Shown one piece after another: positions 35,573-49,486 of a stretch of DNA of 64,000 bases (the stretch's first letter is position 1; every line of letters starts with the position of its first letter). The notes beneath the pieces are model-generated. The model saw only the letters and a list, made by a program, of their open reading frames with translations, was not told where the DNA came from and did no database searches. The DNA comes from Silene latifolia (Eukaryota; Streptophyta; Magnoliopsida; Caryophyllales; Caryophyllaceae), in assembly GCF_048544455.1 (NCBI RefSeq), contig NC_133535.1, positions 85,188,120 through 85,252,119 on the forward strand. The letters are read 5' to 3'. The translations under genes and the position numbers were made by a program.

Positions 35573-38374
35573 CTAGTTTCATGACCCGTGCAATACACGG
35601 GTTAGTTTAATTATCAGTGTCTATTATATTGATTGAATACAGAGCACTTATTAATAATTTAGATAACAAAACTCTAATTTTTAGTCTAAAATTAAGTCTC
35701 ATCCACAATTTTCCGTGAAAATCACAGGACTTCTCTAACTCTTCATAAACTTTTTCATTAATTTTTAATTTTTTTTTGCTAGGAATGTGCTATATTTTTT
35801 ATCAATTCATTTTCTTTTGTAGGTGAAAATTTTTCATAACAGTAGAATATAAAAAGTTTAGCACTAAATTATGATTATTAAATGGAATAATGCTTGATAA
35901 GTGAAAGTTTAAATAAGATGAGTAATTATTCTATTAATTACTACTTTGCCTTTTCATTTTCTATTTTTACTTCTCCTTTTTAGTAAAAAAATAAAAAATT
36001 GATCTAACACGTAAATGTAGTGCTAAACTTTTTGTAGTGCTGCAACGTATCATTCTTTAGTAATGGTTTTTTTGGTACTATACCCTATTATTTTGTTATT
36101 CTCATTCTCATTACTTTTGTAACCAAATGATATCATTTTTTGTCAACGGCAAAATGATATTTTTGTTAGTCTAACTTTATTAAAATCGTATTAATTATAA
36201 AAGTAATAAGTAGTATTAAACATAGTTTATATACTTATATTTTTTTTAGTTTGGAAAAAATGATAATATTTAAGACTTCAAGTATTATTCACTCATTTTC
36301 TCTTAATTGTTGTAACGTTTAATCAAATAAAAATAATTTAAATGAAGTGGGTAAATAGATAAAACAATATACATTCTCACATTGGAAATTCAAAGTAAAA
36401 AAAAATACGCTACTTATTAGTATTATGGTTTTTTTGTGTGATAAAAAGTAAGTAATTATATTAAGAGAATTAATATAAACAGATTATCGAAAATCGATGG
36501 GTATACAATAATACAATGTATTTTGCCATCTTGTCATCAAAGCAACAATAAGACAACAAATCAAATGCATCATATCTCATTAGTATTTAAAGCATTCAAA
36601 TCACAAGGAAAAAATAGATTTACCCTTTTAACCAACTTAATTAAATAAATACAGAATAATAAATTTACAATAAACTTGTCTTAGTCATATTTGTAACTTA
36701 TTGTTAATATCAATCTTAATAAATGCACTACAATTAACAATGATGAATATATAATACAAAAATCCACAAAAAAATCTAGCACTATTAAAAATGTGAGATT
36801 AAAAAAGTAAAGTTACAATATATTCAAGTTAGGATATTCTTCACCAAAGTTTGACCACCATTCGCTAGTGATTATATTCAATCATCGACGATCTCGAGTG
36901 TCTTCATAAACATTCGACAATGTCTAAAACGAATTATATAATACAAATGCTTGTCGAATTGCCCACTTTTCTTCTACTTCTCTGTTATCTCTTCATCTCT
37001 TATCCATTTGATATGATTCCTACTCAACACAAAGTAAAGATATGAGAAATGTTGAAAAATCAATCAAATGAAATAATTAGGTGAAAATAAATAAATTTAT
37101 TCATTAATTTGTTTTTGCTAGGAATGTGCTACAATTTTTATCAATTCATTTTCTTTTAAAGGTGAATTTTTTTCATAATGGTAGAATATAAAAAGTTTAG
37201 CATCAATGATTATATATTAAGTAGAATAATGTTTGGTAAATGAAAGTTTAAATAAGATAAGTAATTAGCCTATTGATTTCTACTTTGCCTTTTCATTTTC
37301 TTTTTATACTTCTTCTTTTCTTTGTAAAAAATAAAAATAAAAAATAGATCTAACGTGTAAATGTAGTGCGCCATGTATCATTCTAGTAACTACTCTCACA
37401 TTAAAAATTCAAAACGAATAATTAACCTTTTTACCAATTTCATAAAAAATATAAGATCGATAATATTATACTTGTATTAAATTTGCCCTAGTCATTTTCA
37501 ATTTTTTGTTCATATCAATCCCACCATTTTCAATACACATGATTAATTCATAAATACATTAAAAGCTTCCATAAAACTATCTATTAATATTAAAAAAAAA
37601 TACATTAAAAACTTCCCTAAAAATATCTATTAATATTAAAAAAATACATTAAAAACTTCCCTAAAACTATCTATTAATATAAAAAAAAATTACATTAAAA
37701 ACTTCCCTAAAACTATCTATTAATATGAAAAAAGTGAGACTAAAAAGCTAATGTTATAATTTGGCCGGGGAGCCGTTACCAAGGTTTGACCTCCCTCGTC
37801 ACGATGTATATATTCGATTATCGGCGATTTCAAGTGTCTTCATCAACATTCGACAACGTCAAGAACAAACTATACAATACAAATATTTGCTTTTCTTTTC
37901 TTTTATATTCTCTCTTAACTCTTCATTTTTTGCCAATTTGATTCAAACTCACCACTAATCTTACATATGAAAAGTTATGAAAAATCCCAAATAAAAACAA
38001 ATAGGTGAAAAATTCTAAACTTCTTTGTGATTTTGTTGTGAGAAATGAGATAAAATTCTTATTAATCGATATTCTTGTATAGGTAAAATTTGTTGAAGTG
38101 GTTTCATAATTGTAGAGAATATGAAAAGTTTGGTATTAAAGAGGGAGATAATGAGGTAGAGTAAATATTTTGGGAGGTGAAAGTTTTACATAAAATGAGT
38201 GATTAGTGTCTTTCACAAACAAAAAGGTGATTAGTAATTTACTATATTGATTTACTTTGCCCTTTCATGTTCTATTTGTTTTTTTTTTTTAATTTAACAT
38301 GCAATGTAATTGTATTATGCCACGTGTCATCCAAGTAACTACTCAATCTAGGTTTTTTTATATTATTGTATAGA
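35573..38374 (-). mobile_element. H2: Helitron-like element nested in H1
   Basis: On the minus strand it starts TCTATACAATAATA (38374) and ends with hairpin ACCCGTG-CAATA-CACGGGT (35584-35602) followed by CTAG (35576-35573), between A and T. It contains diverged direct repeats (35779-36040, 37108-37376 and a weaker third from about 38040; also 36846-36950 and 37780-37890). No gene. Confidence 0.6.
37559..37730. repeat. About 45-bp tandem repeat in H2
   Basis: Four copies of a unit containing AAAACTTCCCTAAAACTATC. Confidence 0.85.
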
Positions 38375-38483
38375 TATGTATAGGGAGTGACGTGGCATTT
38401 CCATAATGCTAGGTGGCATTATTTATGTGGCATTTTTAACTACCCTTTTAATAATATTGTATAGATTAATTAAATAAATAAAA

Positions 38484-39621
38484 GGGTTATTTAATGTGAA
38501 TACTCTGAACTATAGGGGTCATTCTCAAAATACTACGCACTTTAAATTAACTAGGAATACTATGAGCTAATACACCCCCTCTCCTCTAACAAAATTACTC
38601 TATTGCTTACTTAGTATAGCAGGTAATATATTGGGTGGGACCCACTTTTTTTGTTTATTAAGAACTTCATCTTCTCCCCCTTTATATTGTCCATAAATAC
38701 AAATTTTCACCATATTTCTCATTCTCTCCTCTTTCTCCGTCACAATACAAATTCCGTTTAATTTGTAAAAGATGTAAGATTAAATTTAAGAATACGGGAG
38801 AAGAGCGGGAAGCACTTAATAAACTATTAAACAAGAAGACAAACCACTGCAAATCTGTCATCAGAATTAACAAAATTGCTTATTTTATAATCAAAGGGCA
38901 AAGATTTGAAAATAATCCACTGCAAAAGACAAATTAAGACTAAGACGTAAGTTTATGAAACAAGACATAGGAGAGATGAGATCAAATTATTAGTCGTTGT
39001 TATAATATGAACAATCTGGGCTAATAATCAACACACAAGAATAACCCAGATTTGCGACACTCCCACCATTGTTACCTCTTCTCCGCCGTCGTCGCATCAA
39101 CCATCAACAACCCTGCCAAATAAACCATCCACCACAAGCCCATCTCGCCAAAAGTCGCCCCTCACTCATCGATACCTTTCCACAAGTACTATAAACCACC
39201 GCAAACCGCCAGATCTCAGGGGGTCGACTTATTAGATTTGTTTTGGGCTCGACTTATGACATTTGTTTTGGGCTCGGGATGATGGTCCTATGGGGGTTGC
39301 GTGCAGAGGACGGTGGTCCGATGGAAAATGTGTGTATGTGGAGGACGGTGGTAGTACTGGTGGCGGTGCAATAGGGTGGTTGGTGGTATACACACCGTGA
39401 CATGTGAAAGGGTATGACTGTATTGAAATGGAGGAATTAAGCAATACTCATAATTAGTAAGAAGAGGGTAAAGCAATGGTAACCAGTATAACAGGTAGCC
39501 CTTCCACATGTTCTATTATGCGGGAAGGGGTATATTAGTTGGTAGTATTCGTAGTTAATTTAAAGTATGGAGTATTTTGAGAATGACCCCAATAGTTCAA
39601 AGTATTTTCATTAAATAACCT
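38484..39621. mobile_element. M: non-autonomous Mutator-like TIR element
   Basis: 1138 bp. Terminal inverted repeats of about 100 bp (GGTTATTTAATG...GGGGTCATTCTCAAAATACT) at roughly 83% similarity, flanked by a 9-bp duplication TAAATAAAA (38475-38483 and 39622-39630). Long TIRs and 9-bp duplications are typical of Mutator-like elements. No transposase. The AT-rich duplication alone would be weak evidence. Confidence 0.75.
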
Positions 39622-39630
39622 TAAATAAAA

Positions 39631-40325
<695 letters not shown>

Positions 40326-41743
40326 TGTGACACCCTTAAATAACGCGATAAATTAACACCTAAAACCTACGGAAAAACTGGTAGGATATGTTTGTAATTG
40401 GTCCAACTATATAAAAACCTGTAATTTCAAAAAATTTTCTAAACCAATCACAACATTTCCAACATTCCCAAGAGGCGGGTGCCAAAACCTGCAATGCTAA
40501 CGAATTAATTTACATGCCATAGCTAACGATAAGAAAATATAATGATACAAACCCAAAATAGAAAAGGGAGACATATGTCCCTTCAAATTATATACAAAAC
40601 CAAAAGTTAAAAGGTTTACTATGAGAAAAAGCCAAAACTAGGTCCAAGGTTCCTTATGCTCACTAGCTCGCCTGTGACCCCAACAAAGCATCAACAACCT
40701 GTCAATCGCATTTTATACAAACACGAAAGCCACAATTCAGTGGGGAGTAACTTCGAGTCCTCCCAGCCACGAAACGTCAAATTTAATGTAACATGTAATG
40801 AAACATGTAAACTATATGAAAATTTAATCTAATTTCCAAGTATCCTAACATATGAATGCTAAATTGACTGATTTAAACTATCATGTGAAAAATATAACAG
40901 GTAGTAATCCAAACTCTATCAACCATAGCCGGCTTGCATCTCACCTTCTATGATTCATAGAATCATCAAACAAGAAAGGGCAATATATCAAAGACAGGCA
41001 TAAGTTCTTAGTACCGTCAATAGTCACTCTGTAACTCGAGTCTATACCACGAGGTAGGGAAGGTAATCGAACCGGTATCTTGGCTCAGCGGTTAATATTA
41101 ATAAAACATGGCCAAGACACAACACAACCCTAGCCTAAAATCTGCGCAGACCTAGACATGCGGATACACACCACCGCACCCAAGACCCACAATTTTTCTA
41201 AAACAAAGTGAGTACCCTAAGGAGTCCACCAAAGGGTTGGCTAGTACTTAAGCTGACCACTTACAATCAAAATAAGTAACGAGGTCATGCCCCAACTTGG
41301 ATATAAATCCACTAGTCAGGAACACAAAGGCTATTAAGCAGTGAACATATACTCGTCAGAGACTATAAAGACCTATCTATGACAAACACAACAACCTGCA
41401 AGAGATATTCAATACCCATTTCAATTCTAGCAAATTTTAACAATATTAAAGGCTTCAGGGAAACTAGGGCCATTTTTACAATATAAGAAGCTACTCAAAT
41501 CAACTAACTACACATGTGAAACATAAATATAATAAATGGCCTAAAACAAGAAAAAGGCCGATTATCCAATTCATATAAAACTTCATCCAACCGAATTTTT
41601 ACCCGCAACCCCAGCCCTGCGACAGGTACGGGTTAAATTGCGGCTGACCAATCACTCAATTAACTGACATCGAATCAGTCAAAGGGACTAAGGCTCAGTT
41701 TTCGGCACAATCATCAAAACATTACAATTATAGCTATATAATT

Positions 41744-43249
41744 TGATACGTGCCTAATGTATAGTCTTTTTGGCCTATTTCAGCACGTATTTCTATGCAT
41801 TTCTATACTGTTTTTATAGTATTTTGCCCCGAATTGGCTACTTTGGTGTATTTTTGTCCTTTTTGTAGGAATGATCGCGGAAGTAGCGGAACCATACTCC
41901 TTTTCGTCCCTTTTGCATGCATTTAGAGGAGACGGGATTGTCCCAGAGTAAGATGTTGCACTTGGAAGTGTCGTTGCACGCATTACGAGGCATTTGGGTG
42001 AAGACGTGAGCTGAATTGAAGACCCAAGTGGTCTATCGAGCTGTTTGGTGGTCGATCGAGTAGTTCCTAGGCTCCCTGAGGCTCGATCGAGTTATTCCTT
42101 ACTCGATCGAGTAAGCTGCACATGACAAGTCCTCGATCGAGTACCCATTTGGTCGATCGAGGGACTTCTGCTGAGACGATGGTCGATCGAGTGGTGTAAT
42201 CCACTCGATCGAGAGGCTTCGACGCTATGGGCTTTAATTAGTCCATGTTTCAGTATTTTTCCGCAAAGACTCTTAGACTTTGGCTATTTAACCTATGTTT
42301 ACTAGGTTAATTAGGCATCTTTTACTTAGCTTTTGATCTATTATTCATTAGACTCTCTAAGCTTTTACAGTAGAACATTTCCTACGTTGCTCTTACTTTT
42401 CGACTGCTACTCTTGCTTCCGGGATTGCTTCATTGAATTTCGTGTTCTTTACGCCGGAATTTGCTTGGATTGTAATCTCCTCTCTTCTCTTAATAATAAT
42501 TAACCTTCTTGCGTTTTTTAATTCTTGTTTATGTTATCGTTCTTTCTTGCCCTAATCTCCGTTCTTCAATTCTTTTATTATTTCATTATGTCATCTCTTT
42601 GGGAAATTGTTTCTTTAGTTTTATTAAGAATATGAGTAGCTAAACCCTTTCATGTTGGGATTAGGGGATCTACGGTAGTGAAATGACGACGTAGTGAATG
42701 AATTAGACGAATTGACTAAGAGACCCCATCACTATAGCAATATAATTGTAATTCTCGACCTAGTTGAGTGCACGCTTCTATGTCACACATTAAACTGGCT
42801 AGAATTAATCCTGGATCGAAAGATTGGACTAAATAGGCCTGCTATAAACAGTAGACTACCCTAATGAGGACGAAAGTTAAGTTAGTGGTATTTTAGGGTG
42901 GGAAGTGGACCGAAAGGACCTTCTAATATCCGTCTCGCATTAGTTCGTCTGAGTCATTTACTGCTAAGTTGTTGAACTATCGTAGTGAACCGAATTCCCG
43001 ACATGTCTCCCTCTTATTGATAGTTTTAATTCATTTTCCTGCTTTACTGCCTTCTGCTTTATTTCTCTTTCCCTTCAACTCCGTAGTTTAGAAACCAAAA
43101 ATTCAATCAAACCCAATTGTTACCATAGGATTAGAAATAGATAGTCAGTAGTTGCATTACCTCCCGAGGATTCGATACTCGATTGCCTCTACTACATTTT
43201 AGTTGAGACCGTTAGGTTTTATTTTTGACAGTACGCGACGCACGTGTCA
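41744..43249 (+). repeat. 5' LTR of B
   Basis: 1506 bp, TGATACGT...ACGTGTCA ends. The minus-strand ORF inside (41780-41983) recurs in the other LTR and is not a gene. Confidence 0.93.
42032..42291 (+). promoter_or_regulatory. B LTR promoter: CTCGATCGAG cluster plus TATA-like box
   Basis: Nine copies of CTCGATCGAG or near-forms in 185 bp (42032-42216), followed after about 68 bp by CTATTTAA (42284-42291). The 3' LTR repeats this at 51763-52023. The TATA box is weaker than in the other families. Confidence 0.55.
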
Positions 43250-43254
43250 AATTT

Positions 43255-43271
43255 TGGCGCCGTTGCCGGGG
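43255..43271 (+). other. Primer binding site of B (tRNA-Asp)
   Basis: TGGCGCCGTTGCCGGGG, complementary to the tRNA-Asp 3' end, five bases after the LTR. Confidence 0.9.
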
Positions 43272-43378
43272 AGGCAATTGTTCAATTTACTAGCTTTTTT
43301 TTTATTTTTAATTCTTCTTTTAGTTTAAGGAACATCGTTCCTTAGACTACTCTTATATCTTGTCTGTAGTTTCGTCTT

Positions 43379-46300
43379 ATGCGCAAGTCGCAAGGTGGGC
43401 CACTACTACCTTTTGATCCCGAGATTGAGAGATCTCTGCACGTAAAAAGGAGACTATTTCAAGAACAAGCAGAGGAAGAGCCTAGTTCTCGTGGTAGCTT
43501 TTACGAGAACGAGCTTTTCGAAGACAATCCACCGTCTTCTCCAGTTTCCAATTCATCAGTTGAATCTATTACTTTCCCAAATTTTCCCGAAATGGCTGAG
43601 GAAGCAACCATTGCTAGTCACTCCGAGCCCACGGCCGACAATCTCTATAAAGGGTCCGAATCGCCGGAGATGCTAGGAAGTTCGAGCCCAAGCCTCGCAT
43701 ACATCAATATGGTCGAGAAAAATCAGTTCGGGAGCTGCAATCAAGACGCAGCTCAAGATATGGAGACCTTCATTGATTATCGCTGCTCCATACCTCCTCC
43801 CACCGGCGTGAAACCGATCGATCAAAGAAACTATGTTCATCTTCTCACTCCGCGATCTTTGCAAGGGAGTGGTATAGGGATTTGGACCGAGCTGCTCACG
43901 GCATAACAGATTGGAATTCGCTAGCATTAGCGTTTTACAAGAAGTATTTCTCTGCTTCGAGAACCATCGCCATTAGAGCTCAGATAACAAGTTTCAAACA
44001 AGGGCCTGACGAGAACTTCCACGAGGCATGGCTTCGTTTTAAGAAAATAGTGCGTACCATACCACATCACGGTTTCGAAAAATGGAGTTTGTGCAACCAT
44101 TTTTACAATGGTTTATATGATGATCGAGGGGCTATCTTAGATGCAGCAGCCCAATGGTCGATTTGTCGACAACTTGGGGGCGACCAAGGGATGGAAAATC
44201 ATAGATGATTTAGCCACTCATAGGGCTGAATATGGGAATTCAAGAGGAAACCAAAGAAGAGCCGCTGAGTCCTCTTCAGTAGCCGCATTAGAGGCCCTTA
44301 CCGCGAGGTTTGACAAGTATGAATTAGGGGGAGCTCTCAAGGGAGGGATGTACCAGGTTAATGCTATGACAGACGGTCCTTTTGTCTGTACGAGGTGTGG
44401 AGTAGATGGACATGTCTCTGATTATTGTCCTAGTCCTTATGAGCAATGTGCTGCCTTTCAACATTACAGGCAAAACAACACTCATTACGAGCCGAATATC
44501 CACCCCAATTTGAGGTGGAGTAACCAGAACGTACTCAACCCCACCGCTCCTCCGAATCAAGAAGAAGAAGCAGATATTCCACCCCATAAGACTCAACAGG
44601 GCTATCAGAAGCCTCCGTCTTTTAACCCTCCTAACCACGGTTCATCTTCAAGTGGGGTGAGTGAAATGGGCGAGTTAAAGTCTATGATGCAAGCCATTAC
44701 AAAGCAGCTTCATGCGAGTGATCAACAAAGAAGCACAAGTGATCAACAGAGAGACGCGTCCATAAAGGCACTTGAGACTCAAGTTGCTCAACTCGCCGCG
44801 AATCAATCCTCGAGGAAGCCGGGTCATTTAACGACTCAAAATGAGAAAAACCCAAATGAGACGGTACATTTGATAGAGTTGAGAAGCGGTCTTTCTTATG
44901 AGGGACCTAAGTACGTAAAATCGACCCGAGGGAAGTCATCACGATAATGAACAATGTTCTCGTTAAGAGAAAAGGACTCACGACACAGAGTTACTCGATC
45001 GATCAAGTCCGATGCTCGATCGAGTGAAAATGGTGAAGAAGCTGGTCGATCGAGTAGCATCCCCGCCGATCGAGTGAAGCAGAAGATGAGGCTAGTCGAT
45101 CGAGTGGTAAGTTTGCTCGATCGACGACGCCGATGAAGAAACCGCTCGATCGAGTGAGCACGCTTCTCGATCGAGTGATATTGATGACGGGAAGCTTATT
45201 CGAGAGCCTGCTAGTGCTCGTTTAGGCGAGGAATTACCGAGAAAGGCCTCGTTCGAGAGGTAAGAAGCGTCCAAGGATACTTGAACTTGCTCCGGAAGAC
45301 ACCTTGGAAGCGAGAAACAAGGGACTCGAGATTCCACCATTACGTTCCCTTCCCAAGGCGGCTGCGAGATACCAAGATTAATCAACAGTTTAGCAAATTT
45401 GTTGAGCTTTTGAAGAGTTTGGAAGTTTCCGTGCCGTTCACCGAATTGTCGACCAAGGTACCCTCTTATTTAAAATTTATGAAAGAAATTTTAGCACGTA
45501 AGAGGACTATAAACGATAATGAGACCGTAGCTTTGACGAGGTGGGGTCACCCTATCTCAAAATAAGCTACCTCCTAAGCAATCGGACCGGGTAGTTTTTC
45601 GATCCCTTGTCACATCGGTATGCGATTGATTGATAATGCGCTATGCGATTTAGGCGCTAGCGTAAGTGTTCTACCTTTATCTCTAGCTAAGAGACTTGGT
45701 GTGACAAAGCCGAGTTGCACCAACATGACTCCCCGGATGGCCGACCGTAGTTTATCACGGCCACTAGGTGTAGCAGAAGACGTACTGCTCGGATCGGGAA
45801 GTTCTTTATTCCCGTTGATTTTGTCGTCTTAGATATCCCCGAAGATGTGCACACCCCTATCATTTTAGGGAGACCATTTTTGTCCACCGCCCGCGCAGAA
45901 TAGACGTCGGGAAGACTTTGACCTTTCGGGTAGGGGACGAGGAGCTGACTTTCCATCAGTCCAAGTTCCGGAGGGCTCCCATGCAAGCTCAGCCTTGCAA
46001 TGCCCTCTCTTCTGTTGACCCTATTATTGACACTCCAGATGAAAATTTGGAGAATATTGCTGTTATTGCTAACCCTCCGCCTCATACTGAGAGCAAAAAG
46101 GAGGAAAATTCGTCTGTTTCCCTTACTGCAGGTACAGATGAAGGCAAGAGAGGAGTCGTCAAGGGACAGGGTGCAACCATTATCAATCAAACTGGAGCCA
46201 AGGATGCCAAAGAAGATGACAGAGGGGCGAGAACGAAGACAGTTCGCACCTACATAGATGGGAACTACATTCCTCCTACCGCGCAAAAAAAGAATTCAAG

Positions 46301-46394
46301 CTCATGGAAATCAAAGAGGACGGTCAGTATCGCTGAAGTGACGTCCTCCAGTCAGAAGCCCACGAAGGGGCTACTGAAAGCTGATGGGAATTAA
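43379..46394 (+). pseudogene. Gag-protease of B, multiply broken
   Basis: Starts MRKSQGGPLLPFDPEIERSL, aligned with A and C. The pieces are: N-terminal Gag (43379-43906), central Gag with LALAFYKKYFSASR (43882-44208, next frame), zinc knuckle CTRCGVDGHVSDYC (44141-44947), a linker and VPFTELSTKVPSYLKFMKE (45281-45565), protease CDLGASVSVLPLS (45620-45832), and a C-terminal part (45918-46394). At least three frameshifts and two or more stop codons separate them. A CTCGATCGAG cluster (44993-45177) lies in the linker between Gag and protease. No reverse transcriptase follows. Confidence 0.85.
44993..45177. repeat. CTCGATCGAG cluster inside B gag-protease linker
   Basis: About seven copies in 185 bp, the motif of the B LTR promoter, placed where A codes for its Lys/Glu-rich linker. 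Confidence 0.8.
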
Positions 46395-46641
46395 ACGGGG
46401 AAATGCCCCGTGTAACAAATTGTAACAGATATTTGTTTGAATTTCTTTTGAATTTCTTTATTACGTTTTTAATTAGGACAATTAGTTTAGACAATCCTTT
46501 AGCTTAGACTGAGACTATAGACTGTGTTTCTGCATATTTGGTATTTTGGGATGTGTTTGGACGTGTTTTATGCAGGTTTGGGGAAATGTCACGCATTTCG
46601 AGGAAATAAAGACGGAAATCCAAGAGTCAACGAGAAGAAGC

Positions 46642-46820
46642 CCTCGATCGAGTACTTTTTGTACTCGATCGAATGGCAATTGGGTCGATCGAGTTGGCTG
46701 GTTACTCGATCGAGGAAGACCAAAAAGAAACAGGTCGATCGAGAGGTTTCGTATTCGATCGAGCAGAGGGACATCAAAAAAGTCCTCGATCGAGTGACTT
46801 AAAATCACTCGATCGAGTGA
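46642..46820 (+). promoter_or_regulatory. CTCGATCGAG cluster upstream of B ORF1
   Basis: About eight copies in 180 bp, the same motif as in the LTR. Downstream come a pyrimidine-rich leader-like stretch (46850-47000), a possible intron (47158-47785) and ORF1. Read as a possible internal promoter. Confidence 0.5.
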
Positions 46821-47157
46821 AATGAACAGGAGACGGGAGTTTTCTTTCCTTAAAACTCTTATTTTCTAATTTCTATTTCTACTTTGTCCCTAATTTCCGT
46901 CTAACCCTCTCTTAATTGCGATTCCCATTTCCCCCAAATCCCCAATTTTTGCCCAAAATTATCAAATCCACCACCTACATTCTATTACTAGCACTTAATT
47001 CTTCAATAGCCCCTTATTTTCCCCCTCTTTTGTGCTCGTTTTTGCGGATTTTAAAGGGAATTAGGGTTTGCGGTTTTTCGATCAAAATCCGCCTTTGTTG
47101 CTTGTTATTTGAAGTTTAATTGCTTGTTGTAGGATAATCATCATCAAGTAAGTGTTT

Positions 47158-47785
47158 CTATCACACTCTTTGCATTTTCTCTTCATTTAATTCGATTTTT
47201 TTTTTGAGGTGATTTGAATTAGGGCTCGAAAATCCATGTCTAGTCGATTTTGTTTCGACTTATTTGTGTTTATATGCCCTTAATTAGCTTGTTGATGATC
47301 TTTTCGCAATTCCTCGCTGTGTCTACATGTTTAATTCGAATTTTGCGCGATTTCCGCGATTAGGGTTCCTGTAAGTCGAAATATGTCGACTGTCAGACGG
47401 TCTTTCTATTGCCTTGCTTGCTTAACTTCAGTCTATGCCTACTTATCGCTGTTGTTAACTGCCGTTACCGTCCCCTATCGCCATTACTTGATGTGAATTA
47501 TTGGGAAATCCCGTGCTGTGAGTAGAAATCTTCGACTGCTAGGAGTCATACATGCTCCCATTTTTTGTTTTCATGCTATATTAGCCTTTAGCAGTCATTA
47601 TTTTATCATATCACCACCACTCACATGTCAGTAATTCAAGTTTGAGGAATTGTTGGGTTTTGCATTAAGGGAGTCGATTTTTTCGACTAATAGGGCCATT
47701 CTTTTTGGTCACATGCTTTGTTAACGCTTCATTTTAGCCACGGTTAGCAGCTATCTTCTCTTATCATGCCTTTAATAACTTGCAG
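47158..47785 (+). other. Possible intron in the B ORF1 leader
   Basis: The 5' site is ATCATCAA/GTAAGTG, a near-consensus plant donor. The 3' site is AATAACTTGCAG/G one base before the ATG at 47787. Length 628 nt, AT-rich. P ORF1 also starts one base after TTGCAG. Predicted only from site sequences. Confidence 0.45.
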
Positions 47786-47786
47786 G

Positions 47787-49486
47787 ATGGACGCGAGTTC
47801 TGTACCTTCCACTAGTACGTCCTCCAAATGGCTCGTCCGTGAGCGAGTCGGTGGTCCCCGCTGTTGCCACTAGCTCGCCTTGGTCACCACCGCAAAGACC
47901 AGTTCTACTTGTCTCACTGGGGACACGGTTTACTCCGCGGCTAGCTCAGCCGGGAGCTCGGTTCGAGTGTTACACCGCCACTACTCCCACCAGGCCTTTC
48001 TCTCTCGCTAGATCGCGGATTCACGCCCGTTCCAAAGCTGGTATGCTGCCACCGAGGCCACACGAGCAAAGCTAGCCGCTTAGCCATCACTCCCACTCTT
48101 CCGAGGTCGTTGTTACGGGAGAGAGCGCTCTCACACCTTTACCGAAGATGCCCACGGACGTTTCACTTCGTGAGGCTCACCGGAAACGGTTAGTCGCTTT
48201 ACTTCGTTGCCCTCTCTCCCCCACCCGTTTCCTTGCGCGGACCGACCTAGAGACCTTAGGTATTTACGAGGAGGTCCGTAGTTTGTTGAACGGGACGGGT
48301 ATGTCGGGTCCGATTACCATGCGAGAGGCTACCATTCGTACCCTTACGTACGAGTTCTTTAGCTCCTATTCTTTTGACACCGACTCCTACACCGCTGACC
48401 ACTCCAGTTCTTGCATTCACTTTCGACTCCGCAATGAGTCACACCACTGGACTTTGGCCAAGTTTGGCCAAGGTTTAGGCCTAGTTAGTGACGGTCCCAC
48501 CGCCCCACCTCGAGACCTCCTTTAGCCACTCTGGGCTGCTCTTTCTCACACTCCCTTCCACTCACGGAAGGGAGCTCACATTCACTTACCTCGCGCCCGT
48601 TACTACTTGCTGCGTCTGGGAGAGACTATTTTTGGGCGCCCCGAGTCCAATAACATGACCAACACTGAGCTAGCCATTCTCGCGGGGTACCTCAACATTG
48701 ACTACGGTACCCGTTTGTTCTAAACATTGCCTATCCGGTAGCTCAAAGATTGGAATGGAATTGGGACTCGGGTCAAGACCGTTGTTGTCTGCGGCGGGCT
48801 AGTTACTAGGATTGCCCGCCACCTTTACCCCACCGACCCCGTGCTCACCGCACCGATGAGATGGCTTACCTTGACACGGGAGCCATGATCGACTTCGCCT
48901 GGTTCCCAAAGGCGAAGGGGAGTGCGAGGACGTGGAAGATCCGTGGTTCCACGTCTGTTACCTTGCCGTGCTCTACCCTTCCGCCACTTCTATCGCTCCC
49001 CTACTCGCCGCCGAGGGAGCGAGGCCACCTCCACCTACCTACCACCTTACCTTCACCCCTCCTTCTTCTACTAGGAAGAGGAAGCGGGAGGCCGGAGCAT
49101 CCTCTAGCTCTCGGGCTCGACTCGAGCCCAGCCGGACCGACCCTCACGCCTCAGCCTACACCCACTCAGACTCCCACACCTCCACCCTCACTCACTCCAC
49201 CTCCTTCGATCCGGCCTTTCCGGCCAATTTTGTTCGCCCTCCTGTCTTAGAGGCGCCCGAGGTCATGGACCAAGGGCGTCGTGATGCCGTGCTTTCGGAT
49301 ATGTGCGAGATACATTACGAGATGAGACGGGATATGGCTTTGGCCGTATTCCCGCTCTACGAGTTCCATATCCGAGCCCGGCGACCGATTCCGAGGGTGG
49401 CCGCACCCTTCCTTCTACCGATACCCAATGGACGGGTACCCTCCACTTCCTTCGACTCGGAGGAGGAGCCGGAGGAGACAATGTAG
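47787..49486 (+). pseudogene. Athila-type ORF1 of B, broken
   Basis: The ATG at 47787 stops after 28 codons. Later frames carry the family blocks: 48148-48525 with FRLRNESHHWTLAKF and LTYEFFSSY, then a stop and an in-frame continuation to 48723, and the C-terminal part to 49486 (48932-49486). It aligns with ORF1 of P and A. Several frameshifts and stops; no function is expected. Confidence 0.75.

Noticed and set aside
41780..41983. 67-codon minus-strand ORF identical at 51512-51715
   Set aside because: Located in both B LTRs; identity reflects LTR duplication, and it lies antisense to the promoter region.
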